This document shows positions 1-8,723 of a stretch of 64,000 nt of DNA, one piece after another. The notes under the pieces are model-generated. The model was not told where the DNA came from, did not search any database, and saw only the letters and a list, made by a program, of their open reading frames with translations. Numbering within the stretch: position 1 is the stretch's first letter; each line of letters begins with the position of its first letter. The DNA is taken from positions 1,674,001 to 1,738,000 of the forward strand of contig NZ_CP005286.1 in NCBI RefSeq assembly GCF_000819445.1. Direction: 5' to 3'. The DNA is from Corynebacterium humireducens NBRC 106098 = DSM 45392 (GTDB lineage Bacteria; Actinomycetota; Actinomycetes; Mycobacteriales; Mycobacteriaceae). Position numbers and translations under genes: made by a program.

Positions 1-356
1 GGTGTCGTCCGCCCGTGGTAGAACAGCCGCCCGAACATGATGGACAGCACCGCGGCGACGTACGCCGCGACCAGTCCGGTCGTGCCGAAGGGCCAGGACA
101 GCCACACCATGAGCTGCCCGAGCAGCAGCATCGGCATCCGGGGGATGTGGTAGCTGTGCTCCCGGAGGCGGGCCACGACCTCCCACGTGGCGACGGCCAC
201 CGCCGCGGCCACCAGGGGGTACCAGCCGACGGGGCCGATCCACACCGCCAGGAGGGAGAGTCCACCGAGTACGGCGCCGACGCCGATCGCCACGGGCAGA
301 TTGCGACCGGGGTTGTTCCTCGGTTTCGGCAGGTGGCCCAACTTCGCTTCGCTCAC
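1..356 (-). CDS. cdsA: Phosphatidate cytidylyltransferase, N-terminal part
   Basis: This is the first 118 residues of a membrane protein that runs off the left edge. I assign it to CdsA, which makes CDP-diacylglycerol from phosphatidic acid and CTP. The start is a GTG at 356 with AGGAGG about 8 nt upstream. A basic, proline-containing N-terminus is followed by hydrophobic segments at roughly residues 20-55 and 75-110. The catalytic C-terminal signature lies outside the window, so the call rests on the N-terminal pattern and on the position after frr, which is the usual order frr-cdsA in actinobacteria and many other bacteria. It is probably cotranscribed with frr. Confidence 0.8.
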   Translation of the reverse strand, partial: MSEAKLGHLPKPRNNPGRNLPVAIGVGAVLGGLSLLAVWIGPVGWYPLVAAAVAVATWEVVARLREHSYHIPRMPMLLLGQLMVWLSWPFGTTGLVAAYVAAVLSIMFGRLFYHGRTT

Positions 357-417
357 CTGGAGCCTCCTGTGGGTGTGGATGTGAGGGGATGGAGAGGGGG
401 AGGAGGAGAGGGAGGTC

Positions 418-975
418 CTAGACCTCCATCAGCTCCTCCTCCTTGCGGGCGACGAGATCGTCGATCTGGGCGACGTAGCCCTGGGTGACCTTGTCGAGCT
501 CCTTCTCCGCGGTCTGCACCTCGTCCTCGCCGAACTCGCCGTCCTTCTGCAGCTTCTTCAGCTGCTCCATGCCCTTGCGGCGGATGTTGCGGATGGCGAT
601 CTTGCCGTCCTCGCCCTTGCCCTTGGCGATCTTCACCATGTCGCGGCGACGCTCCTCGGTGAGCTGCGGGATGGTCACGCGCAGCACCTGACCGTCGTTG
701 GTCGGGTTGACGCCCAGGTCCGAGTTACGGATGGCGTTCTCGATCTCCTGCATGACGCTCATCTCGTAGGGCTTGATGATGAGCATGCGCGGCTCCGGCA
801 CGGAGATCGTCGCCATCTGGGTGATCGGGGTCGGCACACCGTAGTACTCGGCGATGACGCCGTTGAACATGGCGGGGTTCGCACGGCCGGTACGGATCGT
901 CGTCAGATCCTCACGGGTGTGCTCGACGGTGTGGGTCATGCGGTCCTCGGACTCGAGGAGGATCTCATCGATCAT
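418..975 (-). CDS. frr: Ribosome recycling factor
   Basis: This 185-residue protein is RRF, which with EF-G splits the post-termination ribosome. The length is typical for the family. It shows the family pattern of an N-terminal helix ([12 protein letters not shown]), a beta domain with the conserved RTGRANP and YYGVPTPI segments, and a C-terminal helical bundle containing [12 protein letters not shown] purine-rich SD (GAAAGG) precedes the ATG at 975. It lies 53 nt after pyrH in the same direction, the classic tsf-pyrH-frr arrangement, so all three are probably coexpressed. Confidence 0.97.
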   Translation of the reverse strand: MIDEILLESEDRMTHTVEHTREDLTTIRTGRANPAMFNGVIAEYYGVPTPITQMATISVPEPRMLIIKPYEMSVMQEIENAIRNSDLGVNPTNDGQVLRVTIPQLTEERRRDMVKIAKGKGEDGKIAIRNIRRKGMEQLKKLQKDGEFGEDEVQTAEKELDKVTQGYVAQIDDLVARKEEELMEV

Positions 976-1028
976 GGTGAAACGCCTTTCTACAGTGTTT
1001 TTACCTGCATCAATCTACCAGGATGCGG

Positions 1029-1763
1029 CTAGGAGGTGACCAGAGTGCCGATCTGCTCCCCGGCCACGGCCCGGGCGATGTTGCCGTCGGTGAGCAGGTT
1101 GAACACCAGGATCGGCATGTTGTTGTCCATGCACAGGGAGAAGGCGGTGGCGTCGGCGACCTTGAGACCCTTCTCGATGACCTCACGCGGGGTGATCTCC
1201 GTGTACAGCTCCGCGTCCGGGTTGGTGCGCGGGTCGTCGGAGTACACGCCGTCCACGCCCTTCGCCAGGAAGAGGACGTCGCAGCCGATCTCCAGGGCAC
1301 GCTGTGCGGCCGTGGTGTCGGTGGAGAAGTACGGCATGCCCATGCCGGCACCGAAGATGACCACGCGGCCCTTCTCCAGGTGACGGGCGGCACGCAGCGG
1401 CAGGTAGGGCTCGGCGACCTGGGCCATGTTGATGGCGGTCTGCACACGGCAGTCCACGCCCTTCTGCTGGAGGAAGTCCTGCAGGGCCAGGCAGTTCATG
1501 ACCGTGCCCAGCATGCCCATGTAGTCGGAGCGGGCGCGGTCCATGCCACGCTGCTGCAGCTCGGCGCCACGGAAGAAGTTGCCGCCGCCGATGACCACGG
1601 CGATCTCCGCGCCGGTCTTCGCCACCTCGGCGATCTGGCGGGCGACATTCTCGACGACGTCCGGATCGATGCCGACCTCACCACCGCCGAACATCTCTCC
1701 TCCGAGCTTCAACATGACGCGCTTGTAGCTGGTCCGTCCGGGGTTGGTGTCAGCGGTGGTCAC
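1029..1763 (-). CDS. pyrH: Uridylate kinase (UMP kinase)
   Basis: UMP kinase of the amino-acid-kinase fold converts UMP to UDP in pyrimidine synthesis. The glycine-rich [11 protein letters not shown] near the N-terminus, the [11 protein letters not shown] motif and the later [11 protein letters not shown] segment identify it. I place the start at the GTG at 1763 because GAAGGAG lies 7 nt upstream. That gives 244 residues, the normal size, whereas the reading frame open to 1805 has no comparable signal. A TAGGAT -10-like box about 45 nt upstream suggests its own promoter behind the tsf terminator. Confidence 0.96.
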   Translation of the reverse strand: MTTADTNPGRTSYKRVMLKLGGEMFGGGEVGIDPDVVENVARQIAEVAKTGAEIAVVIGGGNFFRGAELQQRGMDRARSDYMGMLGTVMNCLALQDFLQQKGVDCRVQTAINMAQVAEPYLPLRAARHLEKGRVVIFGAGMGMPYFSTDTTAAQRALEIGCDVLFLAKGVDGVYSDDPRTNPDAELYTEITPREVIEKGLKVADATAFSLCMDNNMPILVFNLLTDGNIARAVAGEQIGTLVTS

Positions 1764-1827
1764 CGTGCGGTCTCCTTCACAGGGGGCGGTAGAATCGGCT
1801 CCCATCCTATCCCGTGCCCGTGAGACG

Positions 1828-1866
1828 CGAAAACCGCCGCGCTCAGGGTGAGCACGGCGGTCGTCG
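1828..1866 (-). terminator. Intrinsic terminator after tsf
   Basis: Two 13-base arms (1833-1845 and 1849-1861) pair around a 3-base loop with one mismatch. On the minus strand the stem is followed by TTTTC. It sits 20 nt beyond the tsf stop and ahead of pyrH. Confidence 0.75.
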
Positions 1867-1885
1867 GAAAGCGGGGAGGCGGCGG

Positions 1886-2713
1886 TTAAGCCTGGCCGAC
1901 CTCGAAACGCTGGAAGCCGGTCAGGGTGACGCCGGCGTCATCCATGAGCTGCTTGACGGTCTTCTTGGAGTCGGCGACGGAGGCCTGCTCCAGGAGGACG
2001 ACGTCCTTGTAGAAGCCCTGCAGACGACCCTCGACGATCTTCGGGATGGCCTGCTCCGGCTTGCCCTCCTCGCGGGTGATCTGCTCGGCGATGGAGCGCT
2101 CCTTCTCCACGACCTCAGCCGGAACGTCCTCGCGGGTCAGGTAGCCGGCCTTGAGGGCGGCAACCTGCATGGCGGCGGCCTTGGCGGCAGCCTCGGCCTC
2201 GGCACCCTCACCGGTGTAGGAGACCAGGACACCGACTGCCGGCGGCAGGTCGGAGGCACGCTGGTGCAGGTACACGGCGACGTTGTCACCCTCGAGGGTG
2301 GCGGCGCGACGCAGCTCGAGCTTCTCGCCGATCTTGGCGGACATCTCCTGCAGGACGTCGGCGGCGGGCTTGCCGTCGACGTCGGCGGCTGCGAGCTCCT
2401 CCGGGGAGTTGGCCTTGACGGCGGCAGCTGCGTCGGCGATCTTCGCGGCGAGCTCCTTGAACTCGGCGTTCTTGGCCACGAAGTCGGTCTCGGAGTTGAT
2501 CTCCACCATGGTGTTGCCGGAGACGGCGACGAGGCCCTCGGAAGCGGAGCGCTCAGCGCGCTTGCCGACGTCCTTGGCGCCCTTGATGCGCAGGATCTCA
2601 ACAGCCTTGTCGAAGTCGCCGTTGGACTCCTCCAGAGCCTTCTTGCAGTCGAGCATGCCGGAGCCGGTGAGCTCGCGGAGCTTCTTGACGTCTGCAGCAG
2701 TGTAGTTCGCCAT
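1886..2713 (-). CDS. tsf: Translation elongation factor Ts
   Basis: EF-Ts is the nucleotide exchange factor of EF-Tu. The 275-residue protein begins with a UBA-like domain ([19 protein letters not shown]) and carries the family hallmark [11 protein letters not shown], followed by the core subdomains with TDFVAKN. The start at 2713 has a strong GAGGAGG SD about 10 nt upstream. An in-frame ATG 14 codons earlier lacks one and would add residues not seen in the family. It follows rpsB, the conserved rpsB-tsf operon, but a stem-loop between them may attenuate read-through. Confidence 0.97.
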   Translation of the reverse strand: MANYTAADVKKLRELTGSGMLDCKKALEESNGDFDKAVEILRIKGAKDVGKRAERSASEGLVAVSGNTMVEINSETDFVAKNAEFKELAAKIADAAAAVKANSPEELAAADVDGKPAADVLQEMSAKIGEKLELRRAATLEGDNVAVYLHQRASDLPPAVGVLVSYTGEGAEAEAAAKAAAMQVAALKAGYLTREDVPAEVVEKERSIAEQITREEGKPEQAIPKIVEGRLQGFYKDVVLLEQASVADSKKTVKQLMDDAGVTLTGFQRFEVGQA

Positions 2714-2774
2714 AGTCGGGGCGATCCTCCTCGTATCGGAACGGTTATCGACCACAGAGCGTAGTCGATGGGAA

Positions 2775-2808
2775 AGGCCCCCGCCGCGTACACGACCGAC
2801 GGGGGCCT
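2775..2808 (-). terminator. Stem-loop between rpsB and tsf (terminator or attenuator)
   Basis: Nine-base GC-rich arms (2775-2783 and 2800-2808) pair perfectly around a 16-base loop. On the minus strand the stem ends in CCTTTCCC, a poor U tract, so partial termination is more likely than a full stop. Confidence 0.6.
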
Positions 2809-2836
2809 AAAGATTCAGGCCTTGCGTGCCCGGATG

Positions 2837-3652
2837 TTACTCGGTTGCCTCGGTGGCCTCGGCAGCCGGAGCCTCGGTGGCCTCGGCGGCGGCCTGCGCG
2901 TCAGCGGCGGCCTTCTCCTCGGTGTCACCGGCGGCCTCGCGGGAAGCGGCCAGGGCGCGCTCCTCGCGTGCCTTCTTGCCCTCCTCCACGGCGGTGGAGA
3001 TCACGCGGGACAGCAGGGCGGTGGAGCGGATGGCGTCATCGTTGCCCGGGACCGGCCAGTCGACGACGTCCGGGTCGCAGTTGGTGTCCAGGATCGCGAC
3101 GACCGGAATGTTGAGCTTCTGGGCCTCGTTGACCGCGATGTGCTCCTTGTTGGTGTCGATCACCCAGAGAGCGGACGGGATGCGGGTCATGTCGGCGATG
3201 CCACCCAGGACGCGCTCCAGCTTGGTGCGCTCACGGGTGAGCATGAGGATCTCCTTCTTGGTGCGACCCTCGTAGCCGTCCTCGGCAGCGTCCATGGCCT
3301 GCAGCTCCTTGAGGCGGTGCAGACGCTTGGAGACGGTCTGGAAGTTGGTGAGCATGCCGCCGAGCCAACGGTGGTTGACGTAGGGCATGCCGACACGGTC
3401 GGCCTCGACCTGAACGGCCTCCTGGGCCTGCTTCTTGGTGCCGACGAACAGGATGGTGCCGCCGTGGGCGACGGTCTCCTTGACGAACTCGAACGCTGCG
3501 TCGATGTAGGTCAGGGTCTGCTGCAGGTCGATGATGTAGATGCCGTTGCGGTCGGTGAAGATGAAGCGACGCATCTTCGGGTTCCAACGACGGGTCTGGT
3601 GACCGAAGTGGACACCGGCATCGAGAAGCTCGCGCATGGTAACGACAGCCAT
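2837..3652 (-). CDS. rpsB: 30S ribosomal protein S2
   Basis: S2 is recognised by [22 protein letters not shown] at the N-terminus, by [15 protein letters not shown] and by the conserved [16 protein letters not shown]. The start at 3652 ([10 protein letters not shown]) gives 271 residues. The frame stays open for 30 more codons upstream, but those residues are not S2-like. The last 40 residues form an Ala/Glu/Thr-rich acidic tail, common in actinobacterial S2. The SD is weak (AAAGTGAG). A TAGGGT box at 3715-3720 could be the -10 element, giving a leader of about 55 nt. Confidence 0.97.
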   Translation of the reverse strand: MAVVTMRELLDAGVHFGHQTRRWNPKMRRFIFTDRNGIYIIDLQQTLTYIDAAFEFVKETVAHGGTILFVGTKKQAQEAVQVEADRVGMPYVNHRWLGGMLTNFQTVSKRLHRLKELQAMDAAEDGYEGRTKKEILMLTRERTKLERVLGGIADMTRIPSALWVIDTNKEHIAVNEAQKLNIPVVAILDTNCDPDVVDWPVPGNDDAIRSTALLSRVISTAVEEGKKAREERALAASREAAGDTEEKAAADAQAAAEATEAPAAEATEATE

Positions 3653-3959
3653 GTCACGCTCACTTTCTGGTAGTTTTCGGTTTTCTGTCTGGTGACGTGC
3701 AGGTTTGTTCCTGCACCCTAGCGACGGACCGCGTGCCGACACCCGGATCTCCGGGACCAGGTCGACGTCGGTGTTCCCCGCCGCGCGTAGTCAGCGTGAC
3801 CTTTTCGGGCACACTGCTGGCGCCTACTTTAGCCCCCTGGCCTGCGATCTCCAAACCGGACGCGGGAGTTGTCCACAGGCCCGTCACACCCGTCCCACCA
3901 TCCACAGGTCCCGTGCTTTCCGACGCCCCTCCGCCCCCGTTCCCGCTACCGTCCGGGGC
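3653..3959. promoter_or_regulatory. Divergent intergenic region rpsB / M23 gene
   Basis: This stretch of about 300 bp separates divergent genes. For rpsB, a TAGGGT -10 candidate (3715-3720, minus strand) overlaps a perfect 7-bp inverted repeat (GTGCAGG 3697-3703 with CCTGCAC 3710-3716), which could be an operator. For the M23 gene, TACCGT (3947-3952) stands 7 nt before its ATG, suggesting a leaderless transcript. One TTGTCCACA, the actinobacterial DnaA-box form, lies at 3869-3877. I see no gene in the stretch. Confidence 0.5.
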
Positions 3960-4412
3960 ATGCGGTGGCTCATCCCCCTGACCGTGTTCCTGCTGTGCGT
4001 GACCCCGGCCCACGCCTACGTCTCCCCCACCGGCACCGTCCACGTCCTGCGCGCCTTCGACCGGCCCGAGCACGACTGGCTGCCCGGGCACCGCGGCGTG
4101 GACCTCTCCCTGCCCGTGGGTGGCCAGGTGGTGGCGGCCGGTCCCGGGGTGGTGGCCTTCGCCGGCGTGGTGGCGGGCACGCCGACGGTGTCCGTCGACC
4201 ACGCCGACGGGGTGCGCACCACCTACCAGCCGGTGCACGCCCGGGTCTCGCGCGGCGACGAGGTCCGGGAGGGCCAGATGCTGGGCGTGCTGGGACATCC
4301 GGTGGACGGGTACCCGGGACTTCACTGGGGAGCACGCCGCGGACAGGCGGACTACCTCAACCCGCTCTCGCTTCTCGACGCCCCCGTGATCCGCCTCAAA
4401 CCGAATCCCTAG
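3960..4412 (+). CDS. Exported M23-family (LytM-like) protein
   Basis: A 150-residue secreted protein with a short signal peptide (MRWLIPLTVFLLCVTPAHA, cleavage after AHA at about residue 19) and a compact peptidase-M23 fold. The first zinc motif H-x3-D is present (HRGVD). The C-terminal HxH motif reads G-L-H-W-G, so its first histidine is missing and hydrolase activity is uncertain. It lies between rpsB and xerC, where mycobacteria also carry a small M23-like gene. TACCGT 7 nt upstream of the ATG suggests leaderless expression. A role in cell-wall remodelling is inferred. Confidence 0.8.
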   Translation: MRWLIPLTVFLLCVTPAHAYVSPTGTVHVLRAFDRPEHDWLPGHRGVDLSLPVGGQVVAAGPGVVAFAGVVAGTPTVSVDHADGVRTTYQPVHARVSRGDEVREGQMLGVLGHPVDGYPGLHWGARRGQADYLNPLSLLDAPVIRLKPNP

Positions 4413-5293
4413 GCCCGCGGGTGGGCCCGTTTGAACACGTCCTTGAGCCGCTCCGCGGAGACGTGCGTGTAGATCTGCGTGGTCTGCAGGGAGGAGTGCC
4501 CGAGCATCTCCTGCACCACGCGCAGGTCCGCCCCGCCCTCCAGCAGGTGGGTCGCCGCAGTGTGGCGCAGGCCGTGCGGGGTGATGCGCTGACCGGTGAC
4601 CTGCCCCGCCCTGTCGACGATGCGCCGCACCTGCCGCGGGTCGATCCGCCCGCCCCGGACGCCGACGAACAGGGCCGGGGTGTCGCCGGCGAGCTCCGCA
4701 CGTCCCTGCTCGAGCCACTGGCGGACCGCGTCGGCGGCGGCCTCCCCGAAGGGGACGACGCGCTCCTTGTCCCCCTTGCCCCGGACCCGGACGGTACGCC
4801 GGGTCAGGTCCAGATCCTTGACATTCATGCCCGTGAGCTCCGAAACGCGCACCCCCGTGGCGTAGAGGAGCTCCAGCACGGCGGAGTCGCGGAGGAACTC
4901 AACCTCGTCGGCGGAGACCGCGTTGCCGACGAACTCTCCCGCCGTCCGCACCCCCAGCACCTCCGGCAGCGGCCGGGTGACCTTCGGGCTCACCAGTCGG
5001 GCGGCGACATCGGAGGAGAGGTGGCCCTGCTGGAGGGCCCACGTCGAGAAGCTCTTGACGGCGGCCGTGCGCCGGGCGAGCGTCGCCCGCGACCGACCCT
5101 CCGACACGGCCGCACCCAGCCAGGCACGCAGGGCCGGGAGGGTGAAGTCGGCGAAGGTGGGCACCTGCGCCGCCAGGCCCAGCAGGTCCGAGCGGTAGCC
5201 GCGGACGGTGGCCTCGGAACGCCCGCGCACCAGCCGGGCGTGCTCGGCGAAGTCCTCGACGGCCTCGGCCAGCTGTGACGGGTGTTGCCTCAT
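4409..5293 (-). CDS. xerC: Tyrosine recombinase XerC
   Basis: This 294-residue site-specific recombinase resolves chromosome dimers at dif, normally with XerD. An N-terminal SAM-like domain (about 1-90) precedes the catalytic domain, with Arg149 (ATGVRVSEL), Lys173, His240 and Arg243 (TPHGLRHTAATHL), His266 and the nucleophile Tyr275 (TTQIYTHV). All catalytic residues are present. The start at 5293 has no SD, but TACACT ends 8 nt upstream, so a leaderless mRNA is likely even though dprA ends only 4 nt away. Its housekeeping neighbours argue for core XerC rather than a phage integrase. Confidence 0.93.
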   Translation of the reverse strand: MRQHPSQLAEAVEDFAEHARLVRGRSEATVRGYRSDLLGLAAQVPTFADFTLPALRAWLGAAVSEGRSRATLARRTAAVKSFSTWALQQGHLSSDVAARLVSPKVTRPLPEVLGVRTAGEFVGNAVSADEVEFLRDSAVLELLYATGVRVSELTGMNVKDLDLTRRTVRVRGKGDKERVVPFGEAAADAVRQWLEQGRAELAGDTPALFVGVRGGRIDPRQVRRIVDRAGQVTGQRITPHGLRHTAATHLLEGGADLRVVQEMLGHSSLQTTQIYTHVSAERLKDVFKRAHPRA

Positions 5294-5297
5294 GTGT

Positions 5298-6455
5298 TCA
5301 GAGTGTATCGTCCCTCCGCCACACCGTGCCGTCGCGCGTGAGCAGACCCCGGCGCACCAGGTCCAGGAGCAGGTGGACCGTGAGGGGCAGGGGCAGTCCG
5401 GCGGCCTCCGCGACGGTCTGCGCCTCGCTGCCGGCGGGGTCGACGGCGTCGAAGACCCGCAGTTCGTTGCGGGACAGCGCCTGGACCGGGGTGGCGGCGA
5501 AGGCGAGCTCGTACTGCTCGGCGACGTCGAGGGCCCCGGCGGCGCCCAGGAGGGCGCGGATGTCGTCGGCACCCGTGACCAGCTGCGCGCGTCCCTCCTT
5601 GATGCGCTCGTGGCAGCCGAGCGACCCGGAACCCGTGACCGGTCCTGGCACCGCCATCGTCACCCGGCCGAGGCCCTCCGCCCAGGACAGGGTGTTGAGC
5701 GCGCCGGAACGCCAGGCCGCCTCGACGATGACGGTCCCGGCGGTCAGTGCCGCGACCAGCCGGTTACGGGTGAGGAAGCGGTGCCGCTGCGGCGGGGTGC
5801 CCGGCGGGTACTCACTGATCCAGGAGCCCTGCCCGGCGATCCTTTCCAGCAGGGTCGCGTTGCGGGCCGGGTAGGTGCGGTCGATGCCGCACGCGGCGAC
5901 CACCACGGTGAGTCCCCCGGCGGCGAGGGCCGACTCGTGGGCGGCGGTGTCGATTCCCAGGGCCCCACCGGAGACGACCGTCCACTGGTGGGTGGCCAGT
6001 CCGGTGGCGATCTGGCGGGTGGCCTCGATGCCGTAGCGGGTCGCGGCGCGGGTGCCCACCACCCCGACCGACTGCGCCACCGTCTCCCCCAGCGGCCGCC
6101 CCCTCACCCAGAGTGCATGGGGCGGGACGGCGTCCGCCTGGTAACTGCGGAGATGGTCGCTGCGTCCGGTGGCGGCGAAGCCGAAGGCGAGGTCGAACTC
6201 TGTGTGCGGCCACTCCGGGGACTCCGGGGTGATCAGGCGCGCCCCCACCGCGGCGGCGTCGGCGAGGTCCTGCTCGGCCCGGTCGAGGGCATGGCGGGCC
6301 TCGGTCTGTCCGGCGAGTTCGCCGAGCCAGGAGGCGCGGGTACGGATGCCGCGGGCGATCTCGGAGGGGTCGCGGCCGGCGTCGAGAAGCTGCCGGAGCG
6401 GGCGGGACGGTCCCTCGACGACGCGGTTGAGGTACGCCCAGTCACGCTGGCTCAT
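5298..6455 (-). CDS. dprA: DNA-processing protein DprA
   Basis: DprA binds incoming or other single-stranded DNA and loads RecA. This 385-residue protein has a helical N-terminal region, the Rossmann-like core with VVGTRAATRYG, SGGALGIDTAAHESAL and RNRLVAALTAGTVIVEA, and a C-terminal winged-helix-like segment (ELRVFDAVDPAG onward). Its ATG overlaps the stop of the upstream comM-like gene (ATGA), showing translational coupling. DprA and ComM are almost universal in bacteria, so they do not by themselves prove natural competence. Confidence 0.93.
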   Translation of the reverse strand: MSQRDWAYLNRVVEGPSRPLRQLLDAGRDPSEIARGIRTRASWLGELAGQTEARHALDRAEQDLADAAAVGARLITPESPEWPHTEFDLAFGFAATGRSDHLRSYQADAVPPHALWVRGRPLGETVAQSVGVVGTRAATRYGIEATRQIATGLATHQWTVVSGGALGIDTAAHESALAAGGLTVVVAACGIDRTYPARNATLLERIAGQGSWISEYPPGTPPQRHRFLTRNRLVAALTAGTVIVEAAWRSGALNTLSWAEGLGRVTMAVPGPVTGSGSLGCHERIKEGRAQLVTGADDIRALLGAAGALDVAEQYELAFAATPVQALSRNELRVFDAVDPAGSEAQTVAEAAGLPLPLTVHLLLDLVRRGLLTRDGTVWRRDDTL

Positions 6456-7915
6456 GCGTCCTCCCGCAGTTCCATCGCGCGGGCCACGTGGTCGATGTCG
6501 GGCTGCGCCGCACCCTCCAGGTCCGCCAGGGTCCACGCCACCTTGAGGGAACGGTCGACTCCCCGTTGGGTGATCTCCCCGTGGGCCAGGGAGTTCCCGA
6601 GCAGCGCCATGCCGGCGTCGTCCGCCGGGTGCTCCCGCCGCAGACGGTGCGGGTCCATCGCGGCGTTGACCGTGCCGAAACGCCGCTGCGCCCGCTCCCG
6701 GGCCGTCGCGACCCGTCCGGCGATCACCGCGGAGGTCTCCTCCTCCCCCGCCAGCAGCCCGGCGGCGGAGGTGCGGGCGGTGATGTCGAGCCGGTCCCGC
6801 AGGGGTCCGGAGAGGTTGCGCAGGTAACCCGCCCGCTCGTGGGAGCGGCAGCGGCAGCGGGCCGGGTCCTCCGCCGCACACCGGCACGGGTTGGCCGCGA
6901 GGATGAGCTGGAAACGCGCCGGGAACACGACCTCCCGGCGCGCCCGCAGCAGCCGGACGCGACCGTCCTCGAGCGGGGTCCGCAGGCCGTCGAGGATGGC
7001 GGCGGGCACCTCGGAGACCTCGTCGAGGAAGAGCACCCCGTGATGGGCGAGGCTCACCGCCCCGGGGCGGGCGTTGCCGGAACCGCCCCCGAGCAGCGCC
7101 GCGCGGGTGACGGAGTGGTGCGGGTCGATGAACGGCGCACGCAGGACCGCTCCCCCGCGCCCCGCCACCGAGTGCACCGCCGTCGCCTCTAGCGACTGCG
7201 TGGGTGTGAGCGGCGGGAGGATCCCCGGCAGGCGGGCCGCGATCATCGACTTCCCCGATCCGGGTGGCCCGATGAGCAGCATGTGGTGCCCGCCCGCCGC
7301 GGCGATCTCCGCCGCCCGGCGGGCCTCCGGCTGCCCTGCGAGGTCGGCGAAGTCCGGCACGTGCTGCTTCCCGACGCCCACCCCGCCCCGCGCCACCGGC
7401 AGGTCCCCGTGCCCGGTGGCCCACGCCCAGGCGTCGGTGAGGGAGTCGGCGGTGAGCACGGTCAGGCCCTCCACGAGGGTGGCCTCGGCGGCGTTGCCCG
7501 GCGGGATGAGGGCGTGGGTGCAGCCGTGGGCGCGGGCGGCCAGCAGGGCCGGCAGGACGCCGGGAACGGGACGGACGGTGCCGTCGAGACCCAGCTCGCC
7601 GACGACCACCGCGTCCCGTAGCCGGGGCGCCGGGGTGCCGGCCGCCAGCACCGCCAGGGCGGTCGGCAGGTCGAAGTGCGAGCCCGACTTGCGCAGCGCG
7701 GCCGGTGACATGGAGACGACGATCTTCGTCCGCGGCCACGGCAGCCCGGAGTTGGCCACGGCGGTGCGGATGCGGTCGCGGGACTCGCTCACCGCGGTGT
7801 CCCCGAGCCCGACGAGGTGGATGCCCGGCAGTCCGGGGCCGACGTTGGCCTCCACGGTGACGAGCCGGGCGGTCACGCCCTCCAGGGCGATGGTCAGTGA
7901 CCTACCGAGCGCCAT
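6452..7915 (-). CDS. YifB/ComM-family AAA+ ATPase (Mg-chelatase-like)
   Basis: A 487-residue protein with an N-terminal Lon-protease-like (ChlI) domain (about 1-170), then an AAA+ module with Walker A in LIGPPGSGKSM, Walker B in VLFLDEVSE, the RCRCRSHE segment and a C-terminal Mg-chelatase domain. In Vibrio and Haemophilus ComM is a hexameric branch-migration helicase in transformation, and that function is assumed here from the family. The start at 7915 overlaps the end of yraN by 14 nt and has GAGGGGG upstream. It precedes dprA in the same operon. Confidence 0.9.
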   Translation of the reverse strand: MALGRSLTIALEGVTARLVTVEANVGPGLPGIHLVGLGDTAVSESRDRIRTAVANSGLPWPRTKIVVSMSPAALRKSGSHFDLPTALAVLAAGTPAPRLRDAVVVGELGLDGTVRPVPGVLPALLAARAHGCTHALIPPGNAAEATLVEGLTVLTADSLTDAWAWATGHGDLPVARGGVGVGKQHVPDFADLAGQPEARRAAEIAAAGGHHMLLIGPPGSGKSMIAARLPGILPPLTPTQSLEATAVHSVAGRGGAVLRAPFIDPHHSVTRAALLGGGSGNARPGAVSLAHHGVLFLDEVSEVPAAILDGLRTPLEDGRVRLLRARREVVFPARFQLILAANPCRCAAEDPARCRCRSHERAGYLRNLSGPLRDRLDITARTSAAGLLAGEEETSAVIAGRVATARERAQRRFGTVNAAMDPHRLRREHPADDAGMALLGNSLAHGEITQRGVDRSLKVAWTLADLEGAAQPDIDHVARAMELREDA

Positions 7916-8279
7916 GTTCGACCCCCTCGTGGAGCTCCACGTCGAAGCCGTGCCGGGTGGAGGTGAGGACGAGGACGTCGAAACGCACCGGGACATGGCT
8001 CTGGCTGTGCCCCTCCAACCAGCGGGCGGCCGCGCGCCGGAGGCGGGCCAGCTTGCGGCCCGTCACCGCCTCTGCGCCCCCGAAACCCCGCCCGGAGCGG
8101 GTCTTCACCTCGACGAACACGATCGTGCCGTCCGGTTCACGGCAGATGAGGTCCAGTTCCCCGACCGGGTAGGCGACGTTGCGTGCCAGGACCTCCGCGC
8201 CCCGGCGCCGGTAGAGGTGGGCGGCCTCGGACTCGCCCAGCCGACCCAGCCGCGTGCGTCTTCTCTGCATGGTGCTCAT
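7902..8279 (-). CDS. YraN/UPF0102-family nuclease-fold protein
   Basis: A 125-residue protein of the UPF0102 family, which has a restriction-endonuclease-like fold. The conserved core is visible: GELDLICRE, then IVFVEVKTR, giving the E...D...ExK arrangement expected of a nuclease. Its cellular role is not established. The start at 8279 has GGGGGA upstream, and a second in-frame ATG nine nt downstream is also possible. It is first in the yraN-comM-dprA operon, a conserved arrangement in bacteria. Confidence 0.88.
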   Translation of the reverse strand: MSTMQRRRTRLGRLGESEAAHLYRRRGAEVLARNVAYPVGELDLICREPDGTIVFVEVKTRSGRGFGGAEAVTGRKLARLRRAAARWLEGHSQSHVPVRFDVLVLTSTRHGFDVELHEGVEHGAR

Positions 8280-8359
8280 GTGTTTCCCCCTGATGTGACG
8301 GTGTGGTCGTCCTCAGGGTGACGCGGATGAGGGGAAAAGGCGAGCGTCGGAAAGCGGAA

Positions 8360-8404
8360 GGCCCCGGATCTGTGGATAACAGGGGGTTATCCACAGCCGG
8401 GGCC
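8360..8404. repeat. Long hairpin containing two inverted DnaA boxes
   Basis: A perfect 11-bp stem (CTGTGGATAAC 8370-8380 with GTTATCCACAG 8386-8396, 5-base loop) is extended by an outer 8-bp GC stem with a 2-base bulge. Each arm contains a perfect TTATCCACA DnaA box (8371-8379 on the minus strand, 8387-8395 on the plus strand). It lies in the 138-bp gap between the DUF2469 gene and yraN. There is no U tract on either strand, so a plain intrinsic terminator is not well supported. Confidence 0.75.
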
Positions 8405-8417
8405 GGGGTGCACTTGA

Positions 8418-8723
8418 CTATTCGGGGAGAATGAGGTCCGGCTTGTCCAGCTCCTCGATGTTGACGTCCTTGTACGTGATGACGCGGACGTACCGCACGA
8501 AACGGGCGGAACGGTACATGTCCCACACCCACGCATCCGACATGCGGACCTCGTAGTAGACGTCGCGGCCGTCGGTGTGCGGGATGAGCTCCACGGCGTT
8601 GGCCAGGTAGAAGCGCCGCTCCGTCTCCACGACGTAGGAGAACTGGCTGACCACGTCCCGGTACTCGCGGTACAGGGAGAGCTCAACCTCTGCCTCGTAG
8701 TTGTCGAGTTCCTCAGCGCTCAC
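8418..8723 (-). CDS. DUF2469-family protein
   Basis: A 101-residue acidic protein beginning [21 protein letters not shown], matching the actinobacterial DUF2469 family that accompanies rnhB. It has no signal peptide or membrane segment. The function is unknown. It overlaps the end of rnhB by 11 nt, so it is translationally coupled in the lepB-rnhB-DUF2469 operon. The hairpin with DnaA boxes follows it. Confidence 0.85.
   Translation of the reverse strand: MSAEELDNYEAEVELSLYREYRDVVSQFSYVVETERRFYLANAVELIPHTDGRDVYYEVRMSDAWVWDMYRSARFVRYVRVITYKDVNIEELDKPDLILPE

Noticed and set aside
3869..3877. Single TTGTCCACA as a replication or DnaA regulatory site
   Set aside because: One 9-mer box in GC-rich DNA is not strong evidence by itself; only the paired boxes at 8371-8395 are reported.
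4409..5293. Tyrosine recombinase as a sign of an integrated element
   Set aside because: The neighbourhood is housekeeping and the protein matches core XerC; no att-site duplication is seen around it.
5298..6455. dprA and the comM-like gene as evidence for natural transformation linked to the iterated 11-mer
   Set aside because: Both families are nearly universal, and no pilus or comEC genes are in the window. An uptake role remains only one hypothesis.
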